From Rhodamnia argentea (Eukaryota; Streptophyta; Magnoliopsida; Myrtales; Myrtaceae), in NCBI RefSeq assembly GCF_020921035.1, contig NC_063156.1, positions 496,001 to 560,000 on the forward strand: DNA of 64,000 nt. The letters are read 5' to 3'. The position numbers and the translations under genes were made by a program. The first letter of the stretch is position 1. Each line of letters starts with the position of its first letter. This document shows positions 37,301 to 51,800 of this stretch, in pieces. Below the pieces are notes generated by a model, which saw only the letters and a list, made by a program, of their open reading frames with translations, made no database searches and had not been told where the DNA came from.

Positions 37301-40300
37301 ATGGAAGATGACGTCGCACCCCTCGTCCTCGCTCTCGCCATGGCCATGCTCGTGCTCCGCTGCCCTCTCGCCTCGACGCTCGAGGATGAAGGTCCCTTCT
37401 CTTTTACCGTCTCTCGCCGTAGTCCCGCTCGTGTCGTCTTCTGTCGAAACTTTTCTTTCTTCGCTCGGCTCGTGACGCTTGGACAGAGAAATGTGCTAGT
37501 TTCGGAAACTCTGATTTTTCTCCAGGTCTCACCACATGTTCCGTCTTGACCATCGCTAGTTCCTGGTTGGCTACGCTTCTGTTTCGCCATGTGTTTCATC
37601 TTCACTTTCAGCAGTTACTTGTCCAGCGTCGCCTGGACTAGAGTCCAACAACTTCCGACTTTCTGCTTTTCGAGAACTTTTGTTTCCTCGTTTTTGTTAT
37701 CTTAAAGCGAACGAGGAATAATCCTCTGCCGGTAGATTATTGTCCGTGATCGTGTTGATACTACTTGTTAGATGTCGGATTTCCATTACCATTTCCATGT
37801 GACGATTCCGTATTGGTTCTCAAATGCGGTTGATAACTTGAGCAGGAAAAGCTTTGATGAAGGTCAAGGCATCTTTTAGCAATGTGGCTAATGTGTTGCT
37901 CAACTGGGACGACGCGCACAATGACGATTTCTGCTCTTGGCGAGGAGTGTTCTGCGGCAACGCTAGCCTCTCTGTCGTGTCTTTGTGAGTTTCTCGTCTC
38001 CCTTGTGTAGTGCACTTGCTTCGCGTTTTAGCTGAAGAATGACGCTGATGATTATTCATATGTTTTGAGAGATTTTCTGATGCGTCTACTGTGGTTATGG
38101 TTTCGTTTGCTGAAGGAATCTGTCTAACCTAAATCTAGGAGGCGAAATTTCACCAGCCATTGGGGATTTGAGAAACTTGCAGTCAATGTATGACTTGTTC
38201 CTTGGAGTATTTTGGTTTTCTCTTGGATTATATACGCATCAAACAGCTTCCCTATCTTTTCCTCACTTAGATTATCACTGGCAGTGACTTACAGGGTAAC
38301 AAGTTGACAGGCCAAATCCCTGATGAAATAGGAGACTGTACTCTTCTAGCGTACCTGTATGAAACGTCTTTCTTCCTCATGATTATTCTTTCTATTGTCA
38401 TCTTACATGTGATGCTCATTAGTTGAATTGCATTTGAATCGCAGGGATCTATCTTATAATTTGCTTTATGGAGACATTCCCTACTCGATCTCTAAGCTTA
38501 AGCAACTCGAGTTCCTGTGAGTCATGATCGGAATGATGCCATTTGGTACATATCTGTGGTATTTGGATGCAGTCACGCTGATCACTGTGTATCAACCGTT
38601 TTCATGCAGAAATCTGAAGAACAATCAGTTGACTGGCCCCATTCCTTCTACTCTTACGCAAATTCCTAACCTGAAAACTCTGTTAGTTCGATCTGTACTC
38701 AGTTTGTATAACACATAGTCTATATCTCTAGCTACCGGTCTCTCTTATTCATCCATTTATCTTTTGTTTCTGTGACTCAGAGACCTTGCTCGGAACCAAC
38801 TTACCGGGGAGATACCAAGGCTAATTTACTGGAATGAAGTATTGCAATATCTGTAAGTGATGAAAATGTGACTGATTTAAACTGTCTGTTTTCGTTAAGT
38901 TCTGCTATTCAGATGATGTAGTGTTGGATGAAGTCATTTGGTACTATAAGCATGCAAGTCTTTGATTTTTTATTTGCGCTGATTGTGCTTTGAAACTCCA
39001 CAGGGGTTTACGTGGAAACTTTTTAAGTGGTACGCTGTCCCCTGATATGTGTCAACTGACTGGTCTTTGGTACTTGTAAGTGATAACTCTTGCTTATGCT
39101 ATGCTTTCTGTTTGGAATTGTTTCAATTATCGATCTCTTACTCCGTATTCGTTTGATGTCTCTAGCGATGTAAGGGGCAATAACTTGACTGGCACCATTC
39201 CAGATAACATCGGCAATTGTACTAGTTTTGAGATCTTGTATGTCACTATCTCTGTCTTTGGCTTTGTTATTGTTGTCGTTTGGTTGTATTTGTAGTGATT
39301 GATGATCTTTGCCTTAGGGATATTTCATACAATCAGATCACTGGGGAAATCCCGTACAATGTTGGCTTTCTGCAAGTGGCCACCCTGTAAGCTTCACTCT
39401 TGCACATTGTAACTAGGATATCACCCTCGCCTGACATTACTGAGTCTCCTGATTTGTTATGGCTACGAATTGACAATATGCTGTGTCTCAGGTCTCTGCA
39501 GAGGAATAGGCTAACTGGATTAATTCCTGAAGTTATCGGTTTGATGCAGGCCCTTGCTGTTCTGTATGTATCGCAAAACCTTTTGAATATTCTGTTTTTA
39601 TCTGGAGTGACGATGTTTCTTCAAACTTCATCTTTTCTGTTGATTGTAAAAAACGTAGATTTTGTTGAATAACCTTTTTTCTTCCTATAGGATGAATAAT
39701 TTCATCTCCTTATTGCAGAGATCTGAGTGAAAATGAGTTGGTTGGACCAATTCCCCCTATACTTGGAAACCTGTCATACACTGGAAAGTTGTAAGTTCAT
39801 CGTTCGGATATAGTTAATCTTGCATTTGTTTCTAACTTGAGGTCTTAGTTCATTCATATTGTATGACAGGTATCTCCATGGGAATAAGCTTAGTGGTCCG
39901 ATTCCTCCAGAATTTGGAAATATGTCAAAACTAAGTTACTTGTGAGAAACTTCTTGCCATTTGAACTCTATCAGTTGTACTAGTCACTTGACTTGTGGAG
40001 TTTTTCATATGGCTTCCTCTTCCAGGCAGTTGAATGATAATCAGCTTGTTGGTCCTATTCCTCCAGAACTTGGAAAGCTAGAGCAATTGTTTGAGTTGTA
40101 AGCTTCCTATGTGATTTTTTTTTTTTTGTGTTCATATATGTGTTTTATGTTTACTGATGTACGATTATGGTTACTAAGTTCCTGATTGACTGATTTAATA
40201 CATGGCTAGGAATCTTGCAAACAATAATCTTGAAGGACCAATCCCTGATAATTTAAGCTCTTGCACAGCGTTAAATCAATTGTAAGATGATTACATGTTT

Positions 40301-43300
40301 TTCGGTCACCACAGTTTTGGACTTGCCATGAAACTCATTACATATACCCATTGTGGTCATCCATTGATTTTGTATCTTTTTCTTGCCTCATAGGAATGTG
40401 CATGGAAATCGCCTGAGTGGTTCTATTCCCTCTGGTTTCAGAAATCTTCAGAGCTTGACTTACCTGTATGTCTGGTGAAATACTCGTATAAGTACTTCGA
40501 TCATTCTGATTAACTCAAGGAATTGTCCATTCTATTGTTGTTGACAACAATGACTCAATTTGCAGCAATCTTTCAGCAAACAATTTTAATGGCAGCATAC
40601 CTTCTGAACTGGGGCGTACTATCAATCTTGATACATTGTATGGATAGATGTCGGATTTTCTTTTGGGATTAAGCTTCTGATGCAAGAAACTTATTGTAGC
40701 TCTGATTACAGGGATCTCTCGAGAAACAAATTTACAGGAGTTGTTCCTCCTTCTATTGGTGACCTGGAGCATCTACTCAAGCTGTAAGGCTGTGGGCTAG
40801 TTGGTATTTTCCTCTTGTTGTTTGTGCTCATTGAACTCGTCATATAGCAGTAATCTTGTGCGACGGCTTTGTTCAGGAACTTAAGCAGAAATCATCTTGA
40901 AGGGCCACTACCGGCAGAGTTTGGGAATCTCAGAAGCATACAGATCATGTCAGTTCTTTTTCAGTGGTTTTCTTTATCTTTGGTGATTTTTTCTTTGCAT
41001 TTTCCTGCCTATACTTACTGTTATGGTTCTCTTGCAGTGATATGTCATTCAACAATCTCTCCGGCACCATTCCTGCAGAGTTGAGCCAGTTGCAGAACAT
41101 TGTATCTCTGTAAGTGCCTTGCTAACTTTTCAGAAATGGTTCCTATAGTATCTTTATTGCATATATTTGGTTGAGTCTTCAAATACATTTGGACATTGCA
41201 AAATTGGAAAGTAATAGTTGATCTTCCTTGCTGTTGTGTGACAGAATACTGAATAACAATAACCTGCATGGAGAAATCCCGGATCAACTTAGCAAGTGTT
41301 TTAGTCTCACCGTACTGTGAGTTCTCATACCAAATTTCAATTACATTTCCTCACTGTTCTATTCAATGCTTTGCTGAACAGGATGCTTGTATTTCAGAAA
41401 TGTATCCTACAACAACTTATCAGGGGTTGTACGGCCTCTTGGAAACTTTTCACGGTTTCCTCCCAATAGGTAAAAGAATCGAGAGGTTTTTTCCTTGCAA
41501 GTTTGTATAGTTATACTAATGGATATCCGTCTTCAGCTTTATAGGGAATGATTTATTGTGTGGTGATTGGGTGGGCTCTATATGTTACCCTTCTGTGCCA
41601 AAATCCCAAGGTGATGGCCTAATATTATCTGATCTTCTTTTGCCGTCATTCCTTTCTCCAACAAACTCCTGACAAATCAATTCTTTATGACTTGCTCCCC
41701 AGGAATTTTGTCCAGAACTGCAGTTGTTTGTATGTTGGTGGGATTTCTCAGTCTGTTATGCATGGTGATCGTCGCCATTTACAACTCGAAGCGTCGGAAT
41801 CAACTTGTGAAGAATTGCAAGAGGACCATCCAGGGTAATCAAATTTTATGTGCATTCTATTTACATTGGGACAGCAACTGAAATTTTTTATGCGTTTCTC
41901 TCCTATGATACTTACCCTTTGAACCTGTCGCTTTCTTAGGTCCTCCAAAACTTGTTATTCTTCACATGGATATGGCTATCCATACGTTAGATGATATAAT
42001 GAGAATCACTGAGAACTTCAGTGAAAAATATATTGTTGGATATGGTGCTTCAAGTACAGTATACAAGTGTGTATTGAAGAATTCCCGGCCAATAGCAATT
42101 AAGCGACTTTACAATCAGCATCCTCACAATTTGCAAGAGTTTGAAACTGAGCTTGAAACCATTGGAAGTATCAGACACAGGAATGTTGTCAGCCTTCATG
42201 GTTATGCATTATCTCCTTACGGGAATCTCCTTTTCTATGACTACATGGAAAATGGTTCTCTATGGGATCTTCTTCACGGTTAGCTCTAGTTCCTGAACTT
42301 TTGTGTTCAATTATGTCGTTTTATGCTTATTGTTCGCCAGAAGTAACAAGATGCATGCGGACATTTTCATAGTATGACAGCAAAATTCTTCCTAAGGGTG
42401 ACTAATACTTCAAGAAATTGATAGTTCTTATTGCTTCAATGGGGCTTTCCACTATCATATGCTCTAGTTTAAAATGGGTTCATTGTCACAGCAGCAGGTG
42501 CAGTTTGATTTGTGCTGAAATTTGTGGGCTTGACGCTTTTTCTTTGTTATTAATTTACAAGCACAACTCGGAGACTGAAATCTTTTTCTTGTTTTCTGAT
42601 AGGACCACCAAAGAAGGTAAAACTTGATTGGGAGACACGCTTGAAAATAGCTGTTGGTGCGGCACAGGGACTTGCGTATCTTCATCACGATTGCAATCCT
42701 CGGATAATTCACCGGGACATTAAATCCTCTAACATCCTGCTTGATGAGAATTTTGAGGCTCGCATCTCAGATTTCGGAATTGCTAAGTGCCTCCCAACTG
42801 CAAAAACACATGCCTCGACTTACGTGCTCGGAACGATTGGCTACATTGACCCTGAGTATGCCCGAACATCTAGGCTGACTGAAAAATCGGATGTCTACAG
42901 CTTTGGCATCGTCTTATTGGAGCTCTTGACAGGAAAGAAGGCTGTTGATAATGAATCTAATTTGCTTCAAATGGTATGGCCTTTCTTCGTGTGCCTCGCT
43001 GTTGTCCTAATATCCGATATATTAATGGTGTCTTGTCTTTCTCACATGTTTAGATACTGTCCAAGGCTGATAATAACACAGTGATGGAAGCTGTAGATCC
43101 TGAGGTCTCTGTTACATGCTTGGATATATCACTCGTGAAAAAGGTATTCCAGCTTGCTTTATTGTGCGCTAAGCGCCACCCTTCTGAGCGACCAACAATG
43201 CATGAGGTTGCGAGGGTGTTGGTCTCCCTACTTCCAGCGCCGGCCACAAAGTCTTCTTCTGGCTCCATCAAGACCGTAGACTGTGCCCGGTTCGTTATAA

Positions 43301-43422
43301 ACAACAAAGGACAGCAACAATTGATGAGTCAGCTGCCTCAAGTTCATCAGGAGGATCATAGTACATCGGATGCTCAGTGGTTTCTTCAGTTCCGGGAAGT
43401 TATTTCCAAGAACACCCTTTGA
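37301..43422 (+). CDS. ERL1: ERECTA-LIKE LRR receptor kinase (ERL1/ERL2 type), 27 exons
   Basis: Plasma-membrane receptor kinase of the ERECTA family, which perceives EPF peptides and controls stomatal spacing and organ growth. Signal peptide from [21 protein letters not shown]. Exon 1 is 37301-37391; exon 2 (37846-37984) holds the LRR cap ([20 protein letters not shown]). About twenty exons of near 72 nt follow, each encoding one LRR (for example [45 protein letters not shown]), up to about 41470. Then the C-terminal cap, the membrane segment (exon 41703-41834), and kinase exons 41941-42278, 42603-42973 and 43054-43422. The kinase has [10 protein letters not shown], invariant Lys in [14 protein letters not shown] (RD type), DFGIAK and DPEYARTS; it ends [15 protein letters not shown]. 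The juxtamembrane [15 protein letters not shown] is diagnostic for ERECTA/ERL. ERL1 versus ERL2 cannot be settled here; I lean to ERL1 from the linked genes. Confidence 0.95.
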
Positions 43423-45284
43423 GAGTTTGCACGCAAATTTCTCCATTGGAGAAGAAGAGGAAGTAGGGTATTGTTCTCGTTTATTACAGAGTAGGATTGG
43501 TTCGTTGAGGGGTTTCCTCTTTTTTTAACCCCCAAACATCACTGACCCCTTCCCCTCCGTAGCCGAAATTTTTGGGGGAAGATTTTTGTGGATAGCATAG
43601 CTCACTCTTGTTTAACTTAGAGAAGAAACACGGAGGGATAGTTTAGCTTTTGTTAGGAGCAAGGAGAAAATGTAAAAATGGTAGATTTTTCTTAGGATGA
43701 ACCTTCTGGATGTTTGTCTGGTTCATTTAGGACTTTGCGCATCTCATGTTCTCATTTGACATTGGCAATTTCTTTTAATTCCTGCAAGAAACTATTTGGT
43801 AGTCTATAATTATTTCGTTGTTAAGAGTACCCAGTGTTCTTGAACTTTTTGAGGATGCAGCTGATCTGCAAGGGCAGCAGGTAGCGATATGAGCCTTTTT
43901 TTTTTTGCGAAGATGCATGTAACACTCGCAAAGTTCCGTGTTAAATTTAGTGGAATTGCTATAGCGCACAAGCAAAAGAAGGCCCCCTAGCGACATCATT
44001 GGCATTTCACGAGGTTGCACTGACAATTAGGTTCGAAATTATCAGTCGGTCAATTAAGGGATGATACATGGAGTGCTTTAACAGCGATCTGACTGTTTCG
44101 GCAAAAACCGAAAAGGAACCGACTTTTCCACCGTATGGATTATGCATGTGTGAGAGAGACTCAGGTTTGGATTGAGATTGAAGCAATTAAGGGTCAATAT
44201 AACTTTGCGAGAGAGAAAGAGCTAGTAGATGCCCGCCGTTGAGAAACAACCGGGAGCAATATAATCGGGCGGGAGATTGGAAGAGAAAATCATTAGTGAT
44301 TCTGACTCATATGTTAAGGTAGATGCGAGTAATGCATCTCCTATCATTCATGCCTGAATTTTCCACTTGCTACGAGGGTACTGCCCATCCTTTACATGCA
44401 AATTCTATCCATCCACACGGTTAACAAACTGTGGAAAGGCAAAGCCAGGGAGATTGTTTTAGTTGAGGACACAAATGTCGGAGGCCGGCACAGCCATCCT
44501 CAGCGGATGCCAAAAGGATTTCAGAAGCAAGGCATTTTTACCCGTTAGTCCTCTACATACCCCATGTGACCTCTTGGGATCATTTTCGGTAGATACCGTC
44601 TTCATCTGATGTTGGCGCTCCTGAGGCACACAAAAGCAGATGCATCTTTAGATCACATTTCCAAATAAGGTTGGGAATAGCAAAGGCCTACATGGGACGT
44701 CTAGTACCGCGATCAGTGGCGCACCACCGCGATCATGGTGACTCATATGCATCTTTAATGACTACTCTCTACAACCTCCCGCGGAAAAGAATAGGCATTC
44801 CTTCAATTTGAAGGAGCCACAATCGGATCCGGTCATTTTGAACAGCTGATACGAGAAGATATTACTGGCGTCATCTGATACTCCCGCAGTTATTAGTCAA
44901 CGATGAATCCAAGCATGAGAATGGAAGTTAACCCGAGAAAAGAAAAATCTTCCTCTAACCTGTTAATGCTGGCTAGTGGTCCAAGTCCAGCAATCCACTT
45001 GTTCCTCCCATACCGTACCTGCCATCCTATGACGCTGGATGACGTCTCTTTCACCTTTTCTTCCATCTGTCGACGTAACGTGTGAGATCTGATGAAACCT
45101 CACAAATTGGTTTTCTAAAACAACTGTTCTTCGTTAACGTGAAGAACAGTGGTCCATGGTCTACCTCATCGTCCTGTGGGATCAACATCACCGCATTTTG
45201 ATTTAAATCCTTGTGTCATCAAATAAAGTGAACCTGTAGGCACGACAATCAAAATCACTCTTAACCGTTTTCAGATAGTGGGCT
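43423..45284. other. 3' regions of two convergent genes; no further gene
   Basis: The ERECTA-LIKE 3' UTR occupies the left part (to about 43.7 kb), and the right end should hold the 3' UTR of the TPX2-like gene. The 1.2 kb between shows no coding similarity, RNA gene or clear repeat. Confidence 0.5.
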
Positions 45285-48200
45285 TCAAAAGCAAGACCTT
45301 CTTAGAGGAACAACCTCTGTGACTGGAGGCATTTTCGACCGAGTCTTTGAATTCAGCTGAAGTTTAGATTCCAAGGACAGCTGGCCAACCATGAGAATTA
45401 AACAGTAAGGGAAATCCTGATCACTCTTCAATACTCCAGACGAAGTTTAGTAAAGGAAAACTAACGATGCTTCCAACGTGGTGAAGATGCTGTTAAGGGA
45501 GATAAAGAAAGAAGAAGCTACGATCGGTTGGTAGTTTAAAATAAATTCAAGCTCAACATACCTTTTCAAAGAGGTTCACTGGTGGATCATGGCTTTTCCT
45601 TTGGTATTTTGTTTCCTGGAAAAAAAAAAAAGGAGTTGATTAAGCAAAAATTGTCAAAGAAAGCGAAGCAGTAGATTAAAACTGGTCTAAAAACCATGTC
45701 CTTGCAGAGGCTGTTTTAAGTTTTTGGAGAAGACTGGTTCTTCATTTACTCCCAAATTCTCACAACACGGTCGACCAACGTAATTCATCACATGGTCATA
45801 TAACAAACTAGTAGATGTTGCTCACAACGTAGTATTATTCAGTCAAAGAAACCACCTTATTTGCTGAAGCTCCAAATTTAGAGACAATGTTACAATTCTG
45901 AGTGTGAGTATCAGCAGAAATCGGTCTGCACAGGAAACATGATAGTTAGAGAGCAATATTGATGTCCCAATAAAATGTAACTTCAAAATGACACAACTCC
46001 CCGTACCCTAAAGTAAAAGCTTCGGCAGTTAACAATAGTTCCTCCACATTATGTGTTTTTATTCTACCTCAGAATCTTTATTTAAAAATTAACAGCGACC
46101 AACTGCATTACCTATTTACTTCTGGCATTACATTTTCTGAAGCAGAAACAGAAGAAACATCAACTTCCTGCCAAAACAAACAAATTAACTCTCTATAGTG
46201 AGATAAATGACCATATGAAACTTATGCGTCTTTCAATCAGGTTGGATGATTGTAGAGGCATGTGACCACAAAGATTCTCCATGGTAAAGGCCTAATAGCC
46301 AACAAGAGAGACAGAATGACTCAGAAGAATTCCAACGTGCAAATTGTGAAAAATTAAATACTATTATATGAAATTCAAAGAAATGCTTCTCTCCATTAGA
46401 TGTAATAGAAATGTTTGGTGGAAAATGAACAAGTTTCATGCTAATTGACAGGGAGCATACCTGGAACCCTAATGCGCTTTTCTTACGGAGAGTTGCTAAA
46501 GGTACCTTCAAGGCCAAAACATGCACTCTAAAATCATACAATTTAAACGAGATAAATTTTTTAAAGTGGACTATAAACCAAAAATAAATTGTACTAACTT
46601 TACAGTGCAATTGGCATGCCTTCAAAACTGGCAAGTTTGACTTGGCATGTTCACCAGACCCTACTCTATTTTTGGACCTGAAACTTGAAATTACAACTGA
46701 TTTATAAGTTTCGTTATGTGTAAATGACAACTGATAAACATTTCCAAACAGTAGTTGGCCAGATGAAAAGGCTAACACCTGTGTCTTTGTGCCCTGTGGG
46801 CCGTTTCCAAAGAAAATTCTCTCGGGATTGTAAAGTTCCGTCTGACGAGCACCGAGTCGATATCATATCCAACCTGATACAGGGTCAAGAAAGTGCAAAC
46901 ATTTCCATTTTATTGCACTGATTATGGATATGACAGATTATTTGCCAGAATAAGAACCATGCTGAAGTCAAAGATGAAATTTCCGAATGGTATACCGTAC
47001 CCTTTTAGATAATTTGTGATGTAGAGGAGTTTGGTGCTTCAAATTAGCAACCTAAATAGAAAGTTTACCAGTGACCATCAATTCCAATTGAAAAATGGAA
47101 AAGACTAGGTAGAAAATTTAGTTGCCAGCTCATATATAACAAAATATAAAAGAAGGATGCCCGTGAATGTCATTACACAACAGAATAAGGCACCTTTTGC
47201 AAATAGCCTGCATCTAGCTTTTGTCGTTTGGTCGCTCGGTTCTCACTTAGGGGTGAGTTCTGTAAAGATGTTTTATGATCTTTGACTGAAAACTTGTCGG
47301 ACCTAGAATTTCAATGTGGAAACATATATGACACCGAGTGAGTGACAATTCAAACAATTAAGGACAGAATGAAACGGGAAAATTCACCAGCCCAACAGCT
47401 CCAATGGATGTAGCACCTCAAGAAACTACTAAAGCGAACTTCTAGGCTCTGGTTTTGCTTGGCCAAGTAGCTGGCTGTGGGCTTCATCAAAGTTGAACTC
47501 CTAGGTGAGGATAACTTCACCAGTGGCTTGATTTTAACCTTTAAGGTCTGTTGCGCTGTATGATTAGAACACAAATAAGAAAAGAGGACAATAACAGGGA
47601 TTGAATCTTCTTTCCTAGAAACCCCATTGACAAATAAAGAATGTATCTAAGACCATGCGATCCTTATTGACAACTTTCATTTGAGTGAAAAAAGATCACC
47701 TCGTGAGACTTCTTGCTTATTTGCCTCTTTCTCCCTGTTGGCTGCTGTTAAGAATAAGATGAAACCAAGAAAATCCTTCAACATCTTGGTGGAGGAAAAG
47801 AAAAAGAAGACGACAAAGAACATTCACATAGCACTTTGATAGCCTTCTTACTGACTGCCAAAAGATGCTAAAAGCTTAGATGCTCTCGACTCCTGAAAAC
47901 TATGTCACATTCTACCTTGATGAACTATGTTCAGAAGAGTGTAAGATGATTAATTAGATAAACGATACCTCCGTCACTGCAGTTTAATGATGAAACCTCC
48001 GAGTCCATGTCATGATCAGTGTCTGTAGTGACAGAATTCATGTCTTCTTGACCATCCATTTTTGAGGACATCTCTGCATCTCCTCTCAGATCGTGATTGC
48101 TCCATCTCAGTTTCACTATAAAGGCTGACACAGAAAAGCAAATGTGAGTCGAGCGGCATAAAGATGGTTCAACTAAAATAAAAAAAAAACCAACAGCTTC

Positions 48201-48815
48201 GCAAACTTCTACTCAGAGGCAGATGAAAATAGGATTAACTTTGTTGAAGGCCACTACACTTGGAGTAGATCATTTCAGCCAGAAAGCAGCTAAGCATGAA
48301 CGGTTGCCTACATTAAGAGTTGCTCGTAGGCAGTAAGACCGAGCGCAAATGGTGGAAGAAAACGATAACTGAGCTGGAAGAAAATCTATGTGTGTTCGCG
48401 GCAGGCATCATGGCCTTCTACGATCGCGAACTGGACAAAAATTGGGGTACGAAGAATGCATTAGAAATCTCACATACACGAGATAATCGTTGTCACTAAA
48501 CATTCCAGACTCTTGAAAAAATCGACGACGCATTCAGTTTAACAATCAGAAACAGAAACAAGAGCGCTCAAAATCGTTGACAGGCGGAAAAGAAAAATCA
48601 CGTCAAAAAAAGAGTCTGCGATTCATGATCTGATGCTTACGCGAAGGCGGATAAGTTCCGGCGGAGTCAAACCAGCGCTCGGCAGCTTCAACCTCCGAGC
48701 ACGTCTCGGACCGACTAAAATCGTAGAAACGAGCCGCGTCAAACTCGTAATCAGGATCGCATTCCTCGACCAGAAACGCTTCCTCGTTGCTCCATCCTTC
48801 CCTTCCGTCGTCCAT
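45285..48815 (-). CDS. TPX2-like (TPXL) spindle/microtubule-associated protein, 12 exons
   Basis: Plant TPX2-like proteins bind Aurora kinases and microtubules in the mitotic spindle. Exons: 48641-48815, 47969-48124, 47700-47744, 47417-47555, 47194-47302, 46779-46873, 46599-46677, 46461-46505, 46112-46167, 45856-45925, 45562-45615 and 45285-45380; all phases agree and give 372 codons. The N-terminus YEFDAARFYDFSRSETCSEV...ERWFDSAGTYPPSPFI is the Aurora-binding region of this family. Then come STLMKPTASYLAKQNQ, ATKRQKLDAGYLQK, FTIPREFSLETAHRAQRH (the central TPX2 motif) and DPPVNLFEKLSLESKLQ. It lacks the long C-terminal Xklp2-targeting domain of TPX2 itself, so the TPXL subgroup (At5g62240-like) fits best. 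The last exon's end (SCF stop) is the least certain point; a further downstream exon cannot be fully excluded. Confidence 0.85.
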
Positions 48816-51800
48816 CGCTTCTTATCTTTACCAGAGGACCGAAAAATCAGCCGAAAAATCTAACGAAGCATTCAAACCAAACTCTCCATCGCTTTTCCGA
48901 CGAAAAATTCGTCCGAACGAGAACCGGAGCTAACAGAACGCGCCAACTGCAGCGGAACCGGGAAGCATCCCTCGCAATCGAGTGCCCCGATTTTACAGAA
49001 CTTTCTCGCCGTTCTCCCTGGGATTTTCTCGGGAAAATGAGAGGGAGGGAGAGAGAATTTTGCGTGTTGAAGGAACTGCGTCGGACTATTTTTAAATTAG
49101 TCAGGAATGGGGAGTTGCGATCACCGGGGGAAGGCGACAAGTTGGTGTCCTTTTGAATGAGACGAGCCCGGAAGGCGGAAGGGAACAGCCGATTGATTCT
49201 CTCCCTCTCTCGGAAGGACGAGTCGGAGACGATGGTCCTTTAATACCGCCATTTTCCCAAGGGCCCGGACTCCACGTAGGATCCGGATTTTTTTGAATTT
49301 GTGGGTCCCGCACTTCGCTACTGTTTATTTGTCATACGCGCGAATGACTATTTTGCCCTCGGGCATGCATGGCATGCCTTGTCTTTATCTCCACCGTTTA
49401 GACATCAATCTCGAAATTTGAGAGAAAGCTCCAACTAGTGCGGCGTATCCATTGAAGAGCAATGACGTATGGTTTTTAGTAATGCAGAGGATTACGGTGC
49501 CACCTGACAATCGTATAACAACGCCAACCTCGGATAAATTCTAAATTCGGATCAGATTGTTGATGATTTGATGTTTAAATTTAAATTCCAAAATGAGTTG
49601 AGTCGCATTTTGAATAATTTTTTTTAAATTTTTTCTAGTGAATTGTAAATAACATGAATACATTATGCAATAATAAAAAAAGTCAAGTCATATTTTTTCT
49701 CTTAACATCTGTTAAAGCCCCGTGCCTATGTGTTATCGAGAAAATATGTATCTTTTCGGTACTTTTTCCTTCTTCGATAGATTTTGCGATTTGTCTATAA
49801 TTTGGATATTTAAAATTTAAAAAAAATTAAAAAAAACATATTACAGACTTGAAGAAATTGACATGATGCCCATGAAGTGTGTGCACCTTATAAAAATTGT
49901 CTCGATTAAGACCTGACTCTTTCTTTCTGTCTATTTCATTTTTTGTTCTGGCCATAGTAGACTTTGGAATTAGGACTGGTCCAGTTTTGAAATTTAAAAG
50001 ATGTTCTGTCTTCTCATTTTCCCCTTGCGAAAGGGTCTACTTTTCCAATGAAATTCTAAAAGAAACAAAATGCCAAAACTAGGAAACTGCAGAGATGCCC
50101 GGCGCCTTTTTCAGCAAAAGGGCGGTTACGTCATTTCGCAAATAAAGTCACGCTCCTCTAAATTTTGTAAAAAAAAAACGGAAATCACATTGGTGGTCGG
50201 AGAACGAGGTCCGTTGATGACGAGGACAATGAGGTTGATGGTCGACTAATGAGAGAAAGTTTGGATTGCGTCAATCAATGCTCATAACTGCCCTCTTTTC
50301 CTCTTTTGTCAGATGAAAGTACAATTTTTTGAAATTATTCCCCACTTTCCATAGTCTAATTCACCTGAATTTCAAATCACCTTTTATTGATCCGCTCTTA
50401 CAAAAATTGAGTGAGTATCTATTTTATTTTTTAAATCGAAATGGCTAAAAAGGATGGACTACAATCCGATGATTTAATCATTGACGATTTGAAAAAGTTT
50501 TAATTTCATATTTTATAGATTCGAGATTTTCAGCTGAATGTACGTGTCATTTTTGAATTTGCTCGTTTATGCGTGCATGGGCTAATCTAATTTAGCATTG
50601 GAATTTTCAAACTGGTTCGTGGTAGCTGTATTTCGATGTTCGCGATTATGATTACAAGTTTAGGCATTCATTCCTTGTTTTTTGCTTTATTTTTTCTTTC
50701 CATTAACGTGAGTCACAAATTTTTCTAGAATGAAATTTTGAATGTATTAATCTCTGCTTACAGAGAGATAGATTATAAAGTACAATCCACGGGACCCGGT
50801 TTGCAAGCAGCAATAGATATATAAATTGAATCAAATCGACCCTAAAAATTGACTCGGTTCATGATTATTGTTCCGTTCGATCCGGCTCCCGGGTGGAGGT
50901 AGGAACAAGACCGGATCGAGAACCAATGAACGGTAGCTACGTTGCCTCATATATACTTGGTGTTGCAGCATAATTTATGTTATATGAGAAATCTTATTTC
51001 ATTTTCTTTCCTCCTTGGCCGGTGATGAATTAAATAGACACACACCCCAACAAAATGAGGTAAATTTCAACGCTGCATCACTCAAATGCCAATGCCACTT
51101 GAAAATTCCTTTCTTTTAGGTTTTTTTTTTTTTTTTTTGCATGAGTTATACTTTTCCCCCGTCTATTTCAATTTGAACAAGTGAATACGAGGAATAAGAA
51201 CGGGTAAAAACAACGGGGTGGGTTCGCGGGGAGCGTGCAGGAGTTGCCTGGTGGGCTGGTCCAAAAGAAAAGCCACTCCTCGCGAGTTCTCTTGTCGCAT
51301 CGTGTGGGGTCCCCCATTCAGTGGATGGCTCGACCAAGAGAATATTATACTGGCTACTGCGAAGGCACCATGCCCACCAGTTGATAAAATTTTAGAAAAA
51401 TTTTAATCGAGGGCATGAAATATACTTATTTTTTCAAATAAATACATAAAATAAATCTTATTTCAAAAAAGAACTCGATCAAAGACATTTTCATAATTTT
51501 ATATTTCTTAATTTTTTTACTTTCCTTTTCACCGATGGTTGGTTGAGAGCCGAGGTGAGGCCACCTCTGGCCGGCCTCGCCTTTGGCGAGCGAGGCGAGC
51601 CTTGCCCAAATGAGGCCGTTTGAGACCGTCGTAACCCTCATCCGCTGCCAGCGACTCTAGCAATTGCTCTATAACGGGTCTTTTTTGTCGAGTTTGTGTG
51701 CCCTCATCTTCATCAGACAGGCCGTATTTGCACAACAAAATGTTTCACATTAGTTATGATCTTAGGCAAAGAGCAAGCCATATACAATATGTATTTTTGT

